Made by a program: the position numbers and the translations under genes
Shown: piece after piece, positions 25,481-36,980 of the stretch
Layout of the letters: each line of letters begins with the position of its first letter
Numbering within the stretch: the stretch's first letter is position 1
Source: Artemisia argyi
Taxonomy: Eukaryota; Streptophyta; Magnoliopsida; Asterales; Asteraceae
DNA: 64,000 bases
Assembly: GCA_030686995.1 (NCBI GenBank)
Contig: CM060697.1
Location: 41,816,959-41,880,958, forward strand
Reading direction: 5' to 3'
Notes under the pieces: model-generated
Told to the model about the DNA's origin: nothing
What the model saw: only the letters and a program-made list of their open reading frames with translations
Database searches by the model: none

Positions 25481-27080
25481 CTGAAGCTCTTTCTAGGAAT
25501 GATGAGTGATTCGTTAGATAAACAATTCTTAAGGTTGGAGACGTGAAATGTGTCATGTATGTTACTTAGTTCATCCGATAATTCAAGTCGGTATGCCACC
25601 GGACCAATTCGTTCAATAACCTTAAATGGCCAGATGTATCTCAAATTTAGCTTTCCTTGCTTTCCAAAATGAAAGACACCTTTCCTAGGTGAAACTTTCA
25701 GCATAACCCTATCTCCGACTTGAAATTCGAAAGGCTTACGTCTTATATCGGCATAACTCTTTTGTCGATCTCTTGCTGCTTGTAAGCATTGTTGGATTTG
25801 AACTATTTTCTCATTAGTCTCATGGATTATCTCTGGACCCGTAAGTTGTACTTCTCCAACTTCGACCCTACAGACAGAGGATTGCACTTACGTCCATAAA
25901 GTGCTCCAAACGGCGCTGCTTTAATACTAGCATGATAACTATTATTATACGAGAATTCAATTAACGGTAAGTGTCTCTCCCATCCTTTTCCAAACTCTAT
26001 CGCACATGCTCGAAGCATATCCTCGAGTGTTTGGATAGTCCTTTCACTTTGACCGTTAGTCTGAGGATGATATGTCATACTCATGTCTATCTGAGTACTT
26101 AAGGCACTTTGCATAGATTGACAAAATATAGATGTGAAACGAGAATCACGATCCGATATGATTGATATTGGCACTCCATGATGGGAAACTATTTCCTTTA
26201 GGTACAACCTAGCAAGGGTTTCCATATCATTCGTTTCTTGCATAGGGATGAAATGAGCTAATTTCGTAAGACGATCCACTATAACCCAAATAGTATCATG
26301 TCCGTTCGATGTTCTAGGGAGTTTCATGATAAAATCCATCGTAATCCTTTCCCACTTCCAAATGAGAATTCCAGGCTGCACCAATAAGCCGAATGGCTTT
26401 TGACATTCAGCCTTTACTCTAGAACATGTTAAACACTTGCCCACATATCTAGCAATGGATGCCTTCATTTCAGGCCACCAGTAGTGTTTCTTCAGATCCT
26501 GATACATCTTATTAGAACCTGCATGGATGGAGTACTTAGATTTATGGGACTCGTGCATTATCAAATTCCTTAAGTTATCATAAGATGGTAACCATCTCCG
26601 ATTCTTAATACAACGAGTTCCGTCTGAAGGTATCTCAAAAGCCTTATCCATCCCTCTTAAGTTTTCAACTTTTAGATTATCCTCTTTGAGGGCTTCGTTT
26701 TGGGCTTTGAGTATCCTAGAAGGTAGATTCGATTGAAGAGTCATAACTAACGACCTAACTCTAAGTGGGTTGATTCGTTCCTTATAGCTCAAACCATTTG
26801 CTACTACGTTAGCTTTGCCAGGATTGTAACGAATCCCACAATCATAATCAGCGAGAAGTTCTATCCAACGTCGTTGTCTCATGTTCAACTCCTTCTGATT
26901 AAGAATATGATGTAGGCTTTTATGATCGGTGAAAACCATACACTTTGTGCCATACAGGTAATGTCTCCATATTCTTAGGGCGAACACTATTGCTCGTAAT
27001 TCTAGATCATGTGTAGTGTAATTCTCCTCATGTGGTTTGAGTTGTTGTGATGCATGGGCGATAACCTTGTTCCTTTGCAT
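25456..27080 (-). pseudogene. chromovirus RNase H and integrase (broken)
   Basis: From the 5' side (27080): RNase H with NYTTHDLEL and VFTDHKSL. In the normally conserved VVADALS end, the copy reads VVANGLS, so a catalytic-region Asp is altered. Integrase follows with zinc ligands in [13 protein letters not shown] and CLTC, then DDE core [17 protein letters not shown] and [11 protein letters not shown] frame change near 25850 leads to the C-terminal GPF/Y-like segment [21 protein letters not shown] and [10 protein letters not shown]. Family role: RNA removal and cDNA integration. Confidence 0.93.
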
Positions 27081-27236
27081 CAGTACAGCTCCAAGACCTC
27101 AACGCGAAGCATCACAGTAAACAACGAAATCGTCGTTTCCCTCTGGTAATGCTAAGATCGGAGCTTCACACAACTTTCTCTTCAAAAGTTGGAAAGTGGA
27201 CTCTTTGTCTTTTCCCTAGTCAAACTTCTTGTTTTT
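27081..27236 (-). pseudogene. RT-RNase H connection with three in-frame stops
   Basis: This gap between the RT and RNase H ORFs still reads as pol in frame, with LLKRKLCEAPILALPEG and FVVYCDASR. It holds three stops (at the segment after TELT, in the KFD.GKD segment where Trp is expected, and after CDASR). It is ordinary pol sequence broken by point mutations. Confidence 0.75.
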
Positions 27237-27917
27237 CTAGGTTAACTCGGTCAAAGGTTTTGCGATTTTTGAAAATCCCTCAATAAACCTTCGGTAATAG
27301 CCTGCTAGTCCTAAGAATTGGCGTACTTTGGTAGGATTCGTCGGATACAGCCAACTTTTGACGGCTATAATTTTTGTAGGATCGACACGAAGTCCCTGTT
27401 TATCTATCAAGTGTCTGAGAAATTGCACTACACTAATCCAGAATTTGCACTTAGAGAACTTTGCATAAAGCTTCCCTGTCTTAAGTAATTCCAGAATTAT
27501 TCTTAAGTGTCGGGTGTGCTCTTCCTCTTTACAAGAATAGATAAGGATATCATCTATGAACACTATGACAAACTTATCCAAATATGGTTTACACACTCGG
27601 GTCATGAGATCCATGAAAATCGCAGGTGCGTTTGTCAAACCAAATGGCATCATTTGAAATTCATAATGCCCATATCTTGTTCTGAAAGCGGTCTTAGGGA
27701 TATCCTCTTCTCTCACTCTCAGTTGATGATAACCAGATCGTAAGTCGATTTTCGAATAAACACTCGAACCTTGAAGTTGATCAAATAAGTCATCAATCCT
27801 GGGTAATGGGTGTTTATTTTTTATAGTAAGTTTGTTCAATCCACGATAATCGATACACATCCTAAAAGATCCATCTTTCTTCTTAACAAACCGTACAAGA
27901 GCTCCCCGGGGTGACAT
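27237..27917 (-). pseudogene. chromovirus reverse transcriptase
   Basis: 226 open codons contain [19 protein letters not shown], the catalytic [24 protein letters not shown] and FIDDILIY (the gypsy form of YxDD). [20 protein letters not shown] is near the C-terminal end. All catalytic Asp residues are present. A TGA at 27921-27923 (CGA expected) separates it from the upstream ORF and stops separate it from RNase H. The best-preserved pol domain in the array. Confidence 0.95.
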
Positions 27918-27923
27918 ACTTGG

Positions 27924-28298
27924 TCATATGAAACCTCTATCCGCTAATTCCTGGAGTTGTTCAGAGAGTTCCTTCATCTCTAAAGGGGCTAACCTATAGG
28001 GTGCTTGAGCTATAGGTGCCGTTATGGGAATCAAATCGATTTGAAATACGATTTGATGCATAGGAGGTAAGCCAGGTAAATCCTTAGGAAAAACTTTTGG
28101 GTATTCCCTGACTACAGGGATCTCATCCAGTTGTTTTTCGTCTGGCTTAGTCTCCGTTACTTGAATAACGAAGACTTGACAAAGAAGATTGGCTTGATCT
28201 CCTCGGATAATTATAGTTTCACCATTGATAGGAATATGGATGATTTTCTCGTCACAAAGAATCTTGGCTTGATTCTTAGAGAACCAATCCATTCCCAC
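27924..28298 (-). pseudogene. chromovirus protease-RT linker
   Basis: The ORF opens [13 protein letters not shown] (the segment after the protease flap) and ends in the RT N-terminal approach [43 protein letters not shown] is recognisable in the middle. It is part of the same polyprotein as the RT. A stop follows at 27921-27923. Confidence 0.9.
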
Positions 28299-28376
28299 AA
28301 CAACGTCAAAACTACCGAGCTGAATTGGTATGAGATCAATCTCAAAAGGGTGGTTAAGTAGGGTTAGGGTACAACC

Positions 28377-28751
28377 CTAGATGATGGTATTAGTACTAAC
28401 TAGGTTTCCGTCGGCTAATTCTATGTCGTAAAAAGTATCTAAGGCTAGGGTTTTGATCCTAAGTCTAGAAGCAAAAGGTATAGATACAAAACTTCTATCT
28501 GCTCCCGAATCAAATAGTACTTTAACTAGATGATGGTTTAAGAAAAACTTACCCATGACTACGCTTGGATCCTGTTGGCCATTGTTATCCCTTAGCATGT
28601 AGGCTCTTCCCTGGGAACCTCCAGTAGTTTTGTTCTGACAACTATTTGCATAGTGTCCTTTTACTCCAAAATCACGACAAATGACCGATACTGGAGGTGG
28701 AATTCTCCCAGTTAGTCCTTTTGGCTTGCAATGTTTTGAATGATGGCCCAC
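28377..28751 (-). pseudogene. chromovirus Gag zinc knuckles and aspartic protease
   Basis: The frame begins inside the first knuckle (GHHSKHC). The second knuckle reads CRDFGVKGHYANSC, in which one Cys ligand has become Phe. Protease follows with active-site FDSGADRSFVS. Family role: RNA binding and polyprotein cleavage. A stop just upstream (about 28752) interrupts the first knuckle. Confidence 0.92.
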
Positions 28752-29757
28752 CTAGTTGCACATGTTACACTTAATGAAACAAGGCCCTGTGTGGTGCAAA
28801 GCACACTTCCTACACAGGGGGGCTTTCACAGCATAACCACCTCCCCTATTTGGAGTGGAGGCATAAGCTCTAGTAGCTTCTGGCCTTGGGTTTTGCTGAG
28901 GATAAGGGTTGGTACGATAATTATTAATAGTATTGCGAGTATTGCCGAAAGTTCTCCCATCGTGGAACTTTCGTTTATTATCTTTGGGCGCTGGCACAGT
29001 GTTGTGCTTTGTTACTTGATCCATTAACCTCAAAGTAATGTCAATGTCTTCCTCTAAAGTTTGAGGCTTTAAGGCAGTAACATTCCCTTCGATAGTACGG
29101 GGTAAACCTCCGATGAAAACTTCTATCGTCTTTTTAGTAGTTGGCACCATTGTAGGAAACAAAGTTGCCAATTCCTAAAATCTCCTAATATAAGTTTTGA
29201 CATTGTTCCCCTTCACAGTCAAGTTATAAAACTCATCTTCCATTTTCTTGACTTCCGTTCGAGGGCAATACTTCTTAATCATAAGCTTCTTAAATTCAGT
29301 CCAGGTGATCTTGTATGCCTCCTCAATTACTATTGACGGAGCATACGAGTTCCACCAGGACAAAGCTTCTTCGCTAAGAGTACCGGTAGCAAACTTAACT
29401 CTACAATCCTCAGTATAGTTACTACGAGAGAACACTGATTAACACCCTCAAACCAGTGAATCAATCCTATGGCCCCTTCTGTCCCTTTGAAATTGAAAGG
29501 CTGACAACTCATAAATTCATTGTAGTTTTTCTTCTTCACTACAGGAACTTCGGGGTTTCTAGCCATGTTGCATCCCTAGCTTCTAGTGCCGCATTCAAAC
29601 TGTCAGCAACTAGTTGCCGGATGGCTTCCTGAGTCATGGCGGGAGTAGTAGGTGTAGTTGATCTCGTACGTGTCATTCTATAGACGGTTTTAGAATGAGA
29701 TGAGATAAGAATAATGCCGTAGTCGAATATAATGAGGATTAAATTCGACATAGACAT
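28752..29757 (-). pseudogene. gag: chromovirus Gag N-terminal two thirds (broken)
   Basis: Overlapping frames show MTRTRSTTPTTPAMTQEAI near the start (about 29690), then [53 protein letters not shown] and VFIGGLPRTIEGNV. This is the order of the plant gypsy Gag (retrotrans_gag) domain. Frame changes occur at about 29430-29560, with a stop near 29172. The matching region of the neighbouring copy is at 21.1-22.3 kb. Confidence 0.88.
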
Positions 29758-30154
29758 TCTTGCAAGTTTTAACCAATAGAATCTTGCCTAATGACGGAAG
29801 ATATAAGTTTCAACTGATACCAAGGGTTGGGAATCCTAATACTAAAAGGGCAGAGTTCCTAATAAGATTTGCTAAATTCCCCGGAAGTTCGTTTCTCCCA
29901 CCTAAAGGTATAGTGATGCTAATCCTAAAGCTTCTAGTTGTTTTAAGTTTTTAGTATTCCTAGGTAAAATTTTAAGTTTTCTATAACCTCGAGTTCTTAG
30001 GGTAAGCCTATAATAGTTCCTGATATGAGATACTTAACCTAATAAGACTTAGTATAGACAGACTATAACTTTTATTCCTATATCATACAGGGTGAAAACT
30101 TAACAACTACTTACCTAACTAAGTTATATTTTTAAAACTAAGCCTACAACCTTA
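29758..30154 (-). other. noncoding spacer between leader ORF and gag
   Basis: About 400 bp without a reading frame, conserved also at 38750-39122. On the minus strand it begins right at the leader stop with the string CTAGTAAGG (a good splice-donor fit) and ends before gag at AACTTGCAAG. It may be an intron, but no acceptor keeps the frame open in this copy. Confidence 0.45.
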
Positions 30155-32123
30155 CTAGTTTGACCCTTTACTACTCTTAAGTTTCTGGATTGCTTCTAAA
30201 AGATCTTTTGGAAAACTAGAAGGGGGGTTGAATAGTTTTACGTCCTTTTTAAATTTATATTCAAAATCTTTTGTAACTTATAAAAACTTTCGATTTGATC
30301 TTACGTGAATTCAAGTATCAACAACTACAAGCAAGACTAATCTATTAATGAAAGTATTGAAAAAGATAGAGTTAGAAAGATCAAACCACAACACGCGAAT
30401 TTATAGTGGTTCGGCTACAAGGACACCTTCCTTGCCCTACTCCACTCCTCGAGTACCACACTCGAGAGTTTTCTTCACTATGTCAACAAACTCCTTATGG
30501 CGGAGAAACCTTACACACCTTGGCTTACACCTATTAACGACACTAAGCTAAATGTCGAGTTCTAATCGTAGCTAGAACCAATCTCACAACTTCTTCAAGA
30601 CTTCACTCCTTCTTCACACCTTCACAACTTCTTCAAGATAGCTTCACACCTTTTCTTCTTATCTACTTCACACCTTCTTCTATGACAACTAAATCACAAC
30701 AACTACACTACTTTACAACACACCTAATATCTACAATCAACAAATTCACACAACACTTTACAAGTATCTAGCACTACTACAAGATGAAACTAGCTAGTCA
30801 CAACACTACGACAATTTAATGAATGTAGAGAAGTGTTCTTCTTTTTGCACTTGTGTGATGAAGCTTTGGATCACTTAGAAACAAAGACTTATGAATTATA
30901 TGATCAAAGGATATTTGAGATAGAAATGGAGATTAGATCAGAAGGTTTTGAGTGCAAAAAGGTGAGAAAATTTTGTGGAATGAACCAGTATTTAAAGGGG
31001 AAAATTTTACTGTTCTGGAGCGTGGCCGGTCGCCTTAATAATTAAGGGGCCGCCCCTCCAGAACGTTGGATTTTCTTGTCCATTAGTGGGGAAGGTTTTT
31101 CTGGATAAAACTTGCCCTTTTTGGTTGGAATTTTGAAATCATATCTTTGTAGTTTAATAAAACAATACCAAATATGATTTACTAATATATATAAAATGTT
31201 AATGTCATTTTATAAAACGTTAGGTGTTAAGAAAAGGCTTCCTTTGATCATGCAATGTATAAGATGCTAAGTTTATGCATACCTTAAGTGGTATTAGTTG
31301 TAGAAGTGAATATTTGTTACTAAATACTTGTTTATGTCATAATCTTGACTTAATTTAGTTTACATTTTGTGATTATCAAAATATAGAGTTATTGAGAAAT
31401 ATTAATAATGTTTTTAAACATTATTTATATCAACAGATCTCTTATATCTGATCGATGATTATTTTTAATATCGTCGATGATCATTTATGGAGTGGAAAGC
31501 TTAACATGAGTCGTGACTACTTCATCAGAATAACCTTCATACCTTATTTGTAACTTAGAAATTTGATTACAGGTTTTCCTAAGCTCGGTTTCTAACCTAT
31601 CACAATCAACTTGAATTATAACCCTACCTTTTCCTAGATCACTAATCTTATTTTCTACTTCCTCGATACGTCCTAAGGACAACTTATCTAGGTGATTAAG
31701 TATATCCTCAATTTGTTCCTCATGTCTTTCTATAGGTGTTTTATAAGAACAATTTCCTATTTCATACCTAGGGGGAGGTGTAGGTGGTATAATACGTAAT
31801 TTCTTACGGGGAGGAGAAACTACTTCGGGAACATAGCAATCTTGGGTTTTAAAGTGAGGTATAAATGGAGTAGGGGTTAGAGTAGGCACTATAAGAATAT
31901 CACCGCCATATGCTTGCATATAGTTATTATATAATTGCATATATCGATCATTCGGGGAGGGTTCCATAGCTAAGGCAACTAAGACATTCTGAGCTAATTC
32001 TTTCGGTGAGTTAGAATCAGAGAATGAATGACTAGGAGTAGCCGGATCATACTCATAACTATCTAGGGAATTATCCCCATCATCGGTTTCCAACACAAGG
32101 ATAGGATGATTAAAGGAAGACAT
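30155..32123 (-). pseudogene. chromovirus leader ORF (interrupted by solo LTR)
   Basis: ATG at 32121-32123, 212 codons to a TAA at 31485-31487. The remaining ~25 codons continue past it. They are split at 31436/30206 by a solo LTR, with the original stop TAG at 30155-30157. Features: MSSFNHPI start, acidic/serine-rich N-terminus, basic SPPRKKLR patch, then a predicted coiled coil ([22 protein letters not shown], then [27 protein letters not shown]). Function unknown. It recurs at 39123-39858 and its start at 6085. Confidence 0.8.
30207..31435 (-). mobile_element. solo LTR of the pol-less element family (TSD GATCT)
   Basis: It matches, in reverse, the LTRs at 45149-46386 and 50684-52212, both at the ends and across the body. 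It is flanked by exact 5-bp copies GATCT (30202-30206 and 31436-31440) inside the leader ORF. The terminal TGT has become TTT on the low side. A GC-rich palindrome pair (about 31019-31062) and the ACTCTCGAG region (about 30450-30470) are shared with the full element. Confidence 0.93.
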
Positions 32124-32179
32124 GCCTAACTGTAATACTCAGGAAAAGTATCTTAGCATTCTTCTATCTTATGTTATAT

Positions 32180-32338
32180 CCTAAAGGCAAGTTAGGGAAC
32201 ACAATAGGGAATCTATCTTAAAGGCAATAGGGAATCTATCCAAAAGGCATTAGGGAATTTATCTTGGAGGCATTAGGGAATCTATCCTAAAGGTATTAGG
32301 GAATCTATCCTAAAGGCATTAAGGAATCTATCCTAAAA
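32180..32338. repeat. 23-bp tandem repeat near the primer site
   Basis: Five units starting at 32222, 32245, 32268, 32291 and 32314, consensus AGGCATTAGGGAATCTATCCTAA with substitutions, plus a longer variant before them. The homologous place at 39918-40005 has only about two units. Confidence 0.85.
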
Positions 32339-32427
32339 GCAGCTCGGCGATTCTAGTGGCACTGAGGATGACATTTTTAGAAAAGACTGGTTATAGTTTT
32401 TAGGAGAATCCTTTTGTTCTCTATAAC

Positions 32428-32446
32428 CAAGGTTCTAATGCCAATC
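32428..32446 (-). other. primer binding site of the full chromovirus
   Basis: The minus strand reads TGGCATTAGAACC just inside the LTR G3 boundary (32447), a degraded tRNA-Met primer site. The copy at 40092-40110 reads TGGCATCAGAGCC, closer to the consensus. Confidence 0.8.
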
Positions 32447-33771
32447 TGTAACACCCCTATTTTTAACAGATCATAGCGGAATATAGATCTGGGGTATTAC
32501 ATTTTGGAACAAAGACATGATATAGAAAACAACTCGAAAAGAGACGTTTTTGAAAAAAGGAGTTATCATTCATTTATTTTATTAGAGTTTTATAGTAAAA
32601 GTTATACTTTTACCAAAAGAGAGGTCCCTAAGATACGTTTTGTTTAAGTTATTATTAGGTTAATGATAACTAGTCTGGACGTCCTCATGTCCAGTGCTAC
32701 TCCGTGCCATGGGTTCCTAAAGGGCTTATATACCTAGGATAACATGCTTAAAGGTTAACACTAAGGTTTAGTGAGAGTCGTAGGTTTAAGTAGAGATAGA
32801 GTGAATACAAGCTCCATAGGGTTCAGGTTAAACCCAGTAGAATGAGTTATGTAAGAGAAGGGTTTGTTGCACTAAGCTCATGAAACCGCACGTTAACAGT
32901 CTGGGTCATGGGGTCTTCATACCAAACCATGAGGGGACAAGAATAATAACTTTCCAAAGTTAATCCTTAGGGTTTCAAGTATAGTACTTATTGGTGGCCC
33001 GGCTATGGCAAACAACCAAGAGTTGTCAAACTCAAATAGATCTATCAACTATACTTGCGTTCACTCGCAAGTGATTATGTTTCATGAATTTTAGTTATGT
33101 AATGGTGGCAGAAAGTAACACTCGTGCAACAACCAAAGAAAAAGACTTGTACTCGATTTAAAGCATGTATCACCCTCACAGGGTTTGTAAAGCATTTAAA
33201 AGTGAGGCTATGAAAACTTACCTGGGTCTAAGTCAAGTGATATAGGGGTTTACATGGCTGACTCACGTATCCTCGGGGTAGTGTAGGTGTGTGTATGTCA
33301 AGTCCTTTGTTTCTAGGTTTTCAAGTAATTACACTTAGGCTTTCTAGATTTAGTTATAACATAACACCGCTCGGGCCATTGTAATCCAGAAGTATAACTC
33401 CTCACATGAAGCTCCATACTATTGTATTATGCTGCCAACATAATACCGTTCGGGCCATCATAATACAGAAGTATATAAATCCTCACACAAAGGTCCCTAC
33501 TATTGAGTTATGTTGTTATTAGAATTTAGATATACATAACACCGTTCGGGCCATCATAATCCAGAGGTCAGGTAGTAAACGTTTGAAGAGCTAGGGCACT
33601 TTAACTTGTAAATCCAGCAAACTCGTCAAAACGATTACCCAAATGAAACCCCTCACATGAAGCTCCCTAGTATTGTGTTATGTTTTAAGTAAAAATTTGT
33701 TTTTATTATTTATATGAAAATAGTCCATTTATACCCATTAAGTTTAACATATTTACAATTTTTACCCTAAA

Positions 33772-33773
<2 letters not shown>

Positions 33774-33834
<61 letters not shown>
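33774..33834. repeat. (AT)n microsatellite
   Basis: About 60 bp, at the LTR position where copies G1 and G5 also carry AT arrays. Confidence 0.97.
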
Positions 33835-33836
<2 letters not shown>

Positions 33837-34259
33837 TAACTACTTATAATGTAGATTTAGTCAAAGGGGAAAAGTGGAAAACTGAATTTTCAGTCAATCC
33901 CCATTTTGCCTTTCTATACTACAAGGGTGAGAGAAAATGAATTGTGTAATTAATGCTCTTATTAAAACACCCCATAACTTAAAATTACAATAATTTATTC
34001 ATATGGTACAACCAATTAAAAGCATCTATATCAAATTAAAAACAATCAATTAAAACACCCTTACTATAAAAAGTACATTAAAATTTTCACAATATACAAT
34101 TTAAACAAGCTACAACATAATATAAAATATAAAATAATTAAACACACTAATTAATGTTATTTTTAAAACACCCTAAAATGAAAAGTATATGTTATTATAC
34201 ACATTATACAAATTAATAAAACACACAAAACTTTATACAAGCTAACAAGTTGATGTTGC
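33835..34259. other. unassigned AT-rich sequence
   Basis: About 425 bp of AT-rich DNA between the AT array and the first AGTTTTGAAAACTGG motif. It contains repeated 'aaaacaccc' and 'aattaaaa' strings. No ORF of interest. Confidence 0.5.
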
Positions 34260-36140
34260 ATATAGTTTTGAAAACTGGATCGGACCAACGGGTTCAACTG
34301 GGAAAAACATATAGTTTTGAAAACTGGACACGACGGGTTTTTTTTTTGGGTAAAAGGGTACATACACCCTGGCAAAATTCATTATCCAAAAAAACGTTGA
34401 AGTACAAAATGACGAGGGTGATTTCCCTCGCCCCCAGTCCCTTAGGACACTTACAAGACACCTATCTAAGAATGACATACCATTCTTAAAACTAACATGC
34501 ACAACATGTGCAACTGACCTCCAAATACTCTAATATAAGAATGACAAACCATTCTTATAATAAATACATGAACAGAAAACTACAACGACCAAAAGATTTA
34601 CAAATAAAAACATCAAGTAAAAACTTGAATCTTCCCATGTCGTCATAGAAGTTCATGACCTTCAACGATGCAGCCGAAAACCATGGTAGAATAGACACGC
34701 GCCAATCCACACAATAGATCCATCAACTACACCGATCTTCATTGATCCAACCAGGACCAAACCAACACTACAACTCAATCCAATACCGCATCTACTACAA
34801 GTTTCAAAATGGAGGAAACTCAAGCAAGAATGAAAAACAATGTATCTTGATCAGTCGTAGACAAACATAGGGCTAAACAACCCTAACCTGCAAAAAACGA
34901 CCTACACAAGGCTGATGAACGTGAACTTACCAACATGAGGTCGTACCACAGCAGCATCGATCCAACACAAAATATAGAACCCAAGTATATAGATCGAACT
35001 ACCACTAAACGATCAATAGAAATAATGAAGCATTCCTATTGTACGAGTCAAGGATTTTTTAATAAGATACCCTTGAAACTTAACCTACATGTCACGATCC
35101 CCTTGCAAGCAGCCAAAATCAATATCCCATGAAAAGACACTTAAATAATCAATTCAGCAAGAACAAAGGAACCATGCATCATCATAAGATCGAATATGCA
35201 ACCAACAAATACGCTCGACCAACAGCAAGAGCAAATAAGAACCAGCCACATCCAATCTATCCTTAGAATTTTTGAATAAGAACTCTAAAAACTTAACCTT
35301 CAAGATAAATCAGCAGCAACACAATGCACATACATCACAAAGAACATGATACTCTCCCAAACCCACGATCCAAAACTGAAGCAGCCTCAACACAACCATA
35401 GTCGACATCCAGGACCAAACACCATAGGATAATCACGATCAATAGATCGACAAGCATGGCATGAATGGACATCAGTCCAATATAGAACACCAGATATAAA
35501 CGTTAACGTGCAGCAGCAACAATCACCAGGCACAACAAAACCAAGAAAATACGAAACCCTAATTAGGGTATCGTTCAAGAGAGTATCCCTCATAAACCAT
35601 TCGAAGAAGGCTGATAGAGGAAGGTTTTGATTACCCATAACAACCATATAACGATCGTATAATAATCAGCATGTAATATAGACGATCGGCCAAAACAATT
35701 AAAACCCTAAAAGCGATTACAACAGCAATCGTTTAGGGTTTAATCGCATAAAGATCACACCCTTATAAAGACCAGCGAATTAACACCGACATCAAATAAA
35801 AAGAATAATAGGTGCGATCTAGTAACCCACAGCGATCCAACACCCTAACAAGAACGATTCTGATTAAATAAAGAGTTAGGGTTTCGGAAAATAAAAAGAA
35901 AAGAAATCCGATAGAGATAAAAGAATTAAAGGTTACCAACCACCCTCCAAAGAATATAGATGCCAAATTCGTATTGCATATCTCTTGGCAGATATAATGG
36001 CCGGAAAGTAGATGAGGGTGGCGGCCGGAAATCTCCCCTAGGGAGAGAGAGAATTTTAGGGTTCAGTTATTAAAAGCATGACTCGGTTTAAATCGACCCA
36101 TTTTTCGACCGGAACGATTCAACCGGGTTTCAAAACATTA
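34260..36140. mobile_element. possible TIR element around the retroposon
   Basis: AGTTTTGAAAACTGG..CGGACCAACGGGTTCAACTGGG at 34263-34302 is mirrored, inverted, by CCGGAACGATTCAACCGGGTTTCAAAAC at 36108-36140. GTTTT.AAAACC/CGG-rich ends of this kind occur in plant hAT-like MITEs. The left end is partly repeated at 34310-34329. Flanking duplications were not resolved. Confidence 0.4.
34331..36060 (-). mobile_element. LINE-tailed noncoding retroposon (copy 2, about 1.7 kb)
   Basis: On the minus strand it starts near a CTCTCTCTCCCTAGGGG segment (~36050). It runs T-rich without a long ORF and ends with two hairpins AAGAATG/CATTCTT (34534-34558 and 34466-34489). Then come GTGTCCTAAGGGACT, ACTTCAACGTTTTTTTGG, AATGAATTTTGCC, and TTTTACCC plus A9-10 at 34331. 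The 3' architecture equals that of 53828-55364. No target duplication was found. Confidence 0.72.
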
Positions 36141-36235
36141 TGTTGACATGAGCTTAAGTATCAAAGTCAATAAGTCAACAAAGTCAATAAGTCAATAAGT
36201 CAACACATTTAATCCCTAAATCTTCAAACTTTTAT

Positions 36236-36740
36236 TAGAGGTAGCAAAACGGGCGGGCACGGGCACGGGCTAAAATGGCACGGGTTAAAACGGGCACGGG
36301 CTAAACGGACAAATTATAAATCGGGCCAAACGGGCACGGGCTAATACGAGCAAATTATAATTCAACTATTAAAAACATTCGGATCAGTCCTAAAAACCAC
36401 TTTAATTCATCTTATAAAAAAAGATCAAGCATCTAAGTCTTAACTATATTTAATTATTTTTTCTTAAAAAAAATAGAGTATTAAATAAATAAAAATGCAA
36501 TTAATTAAATATATCTATCAATTAATTAGAGTATTAAATAATTATGCATAAAATAGTTAATAAATGAGATAAATTAAAATTAAAATAGTTGGAATGCTTT
36601 ATAGTTACCAGTGACAAGTGAATTGGTCGGAAAAAAAATGAGAGTAATTGTTTGAAAGTTGAATTGTGTGATTCGAAAGCCCATCTAATAATATCTGTTT
36701 TTATCTTTTGCCTGTTAGAGCCCATCAAATTAATGCAAGG
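36236..36740. other. ACGGGCACGGGC repeat and unassigned AT-rich DNA
   Basis: 36250-36360 holds four to five copies of ACGGGCACGGGCTAAA-type units, resembling one end of a hAT-type MITE, but no matching inverted end was found. The remainder is AT-rich with no feature. Confidence 0.4.
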
Positions 36741-36876
36741 GGACAAAAAACGCCCCAAACTTTTAAAAAAGTGTCAAAAATCGCCCAAAAATTACAAATT
36801 GGGCAAGATTTGCCACCCCTAACTTTTATTATTTTTCATTTATAACCCATAAACTTTCTTTTCTCACTAAACGATC

Positions 36877-36980
<104 letters not shown>

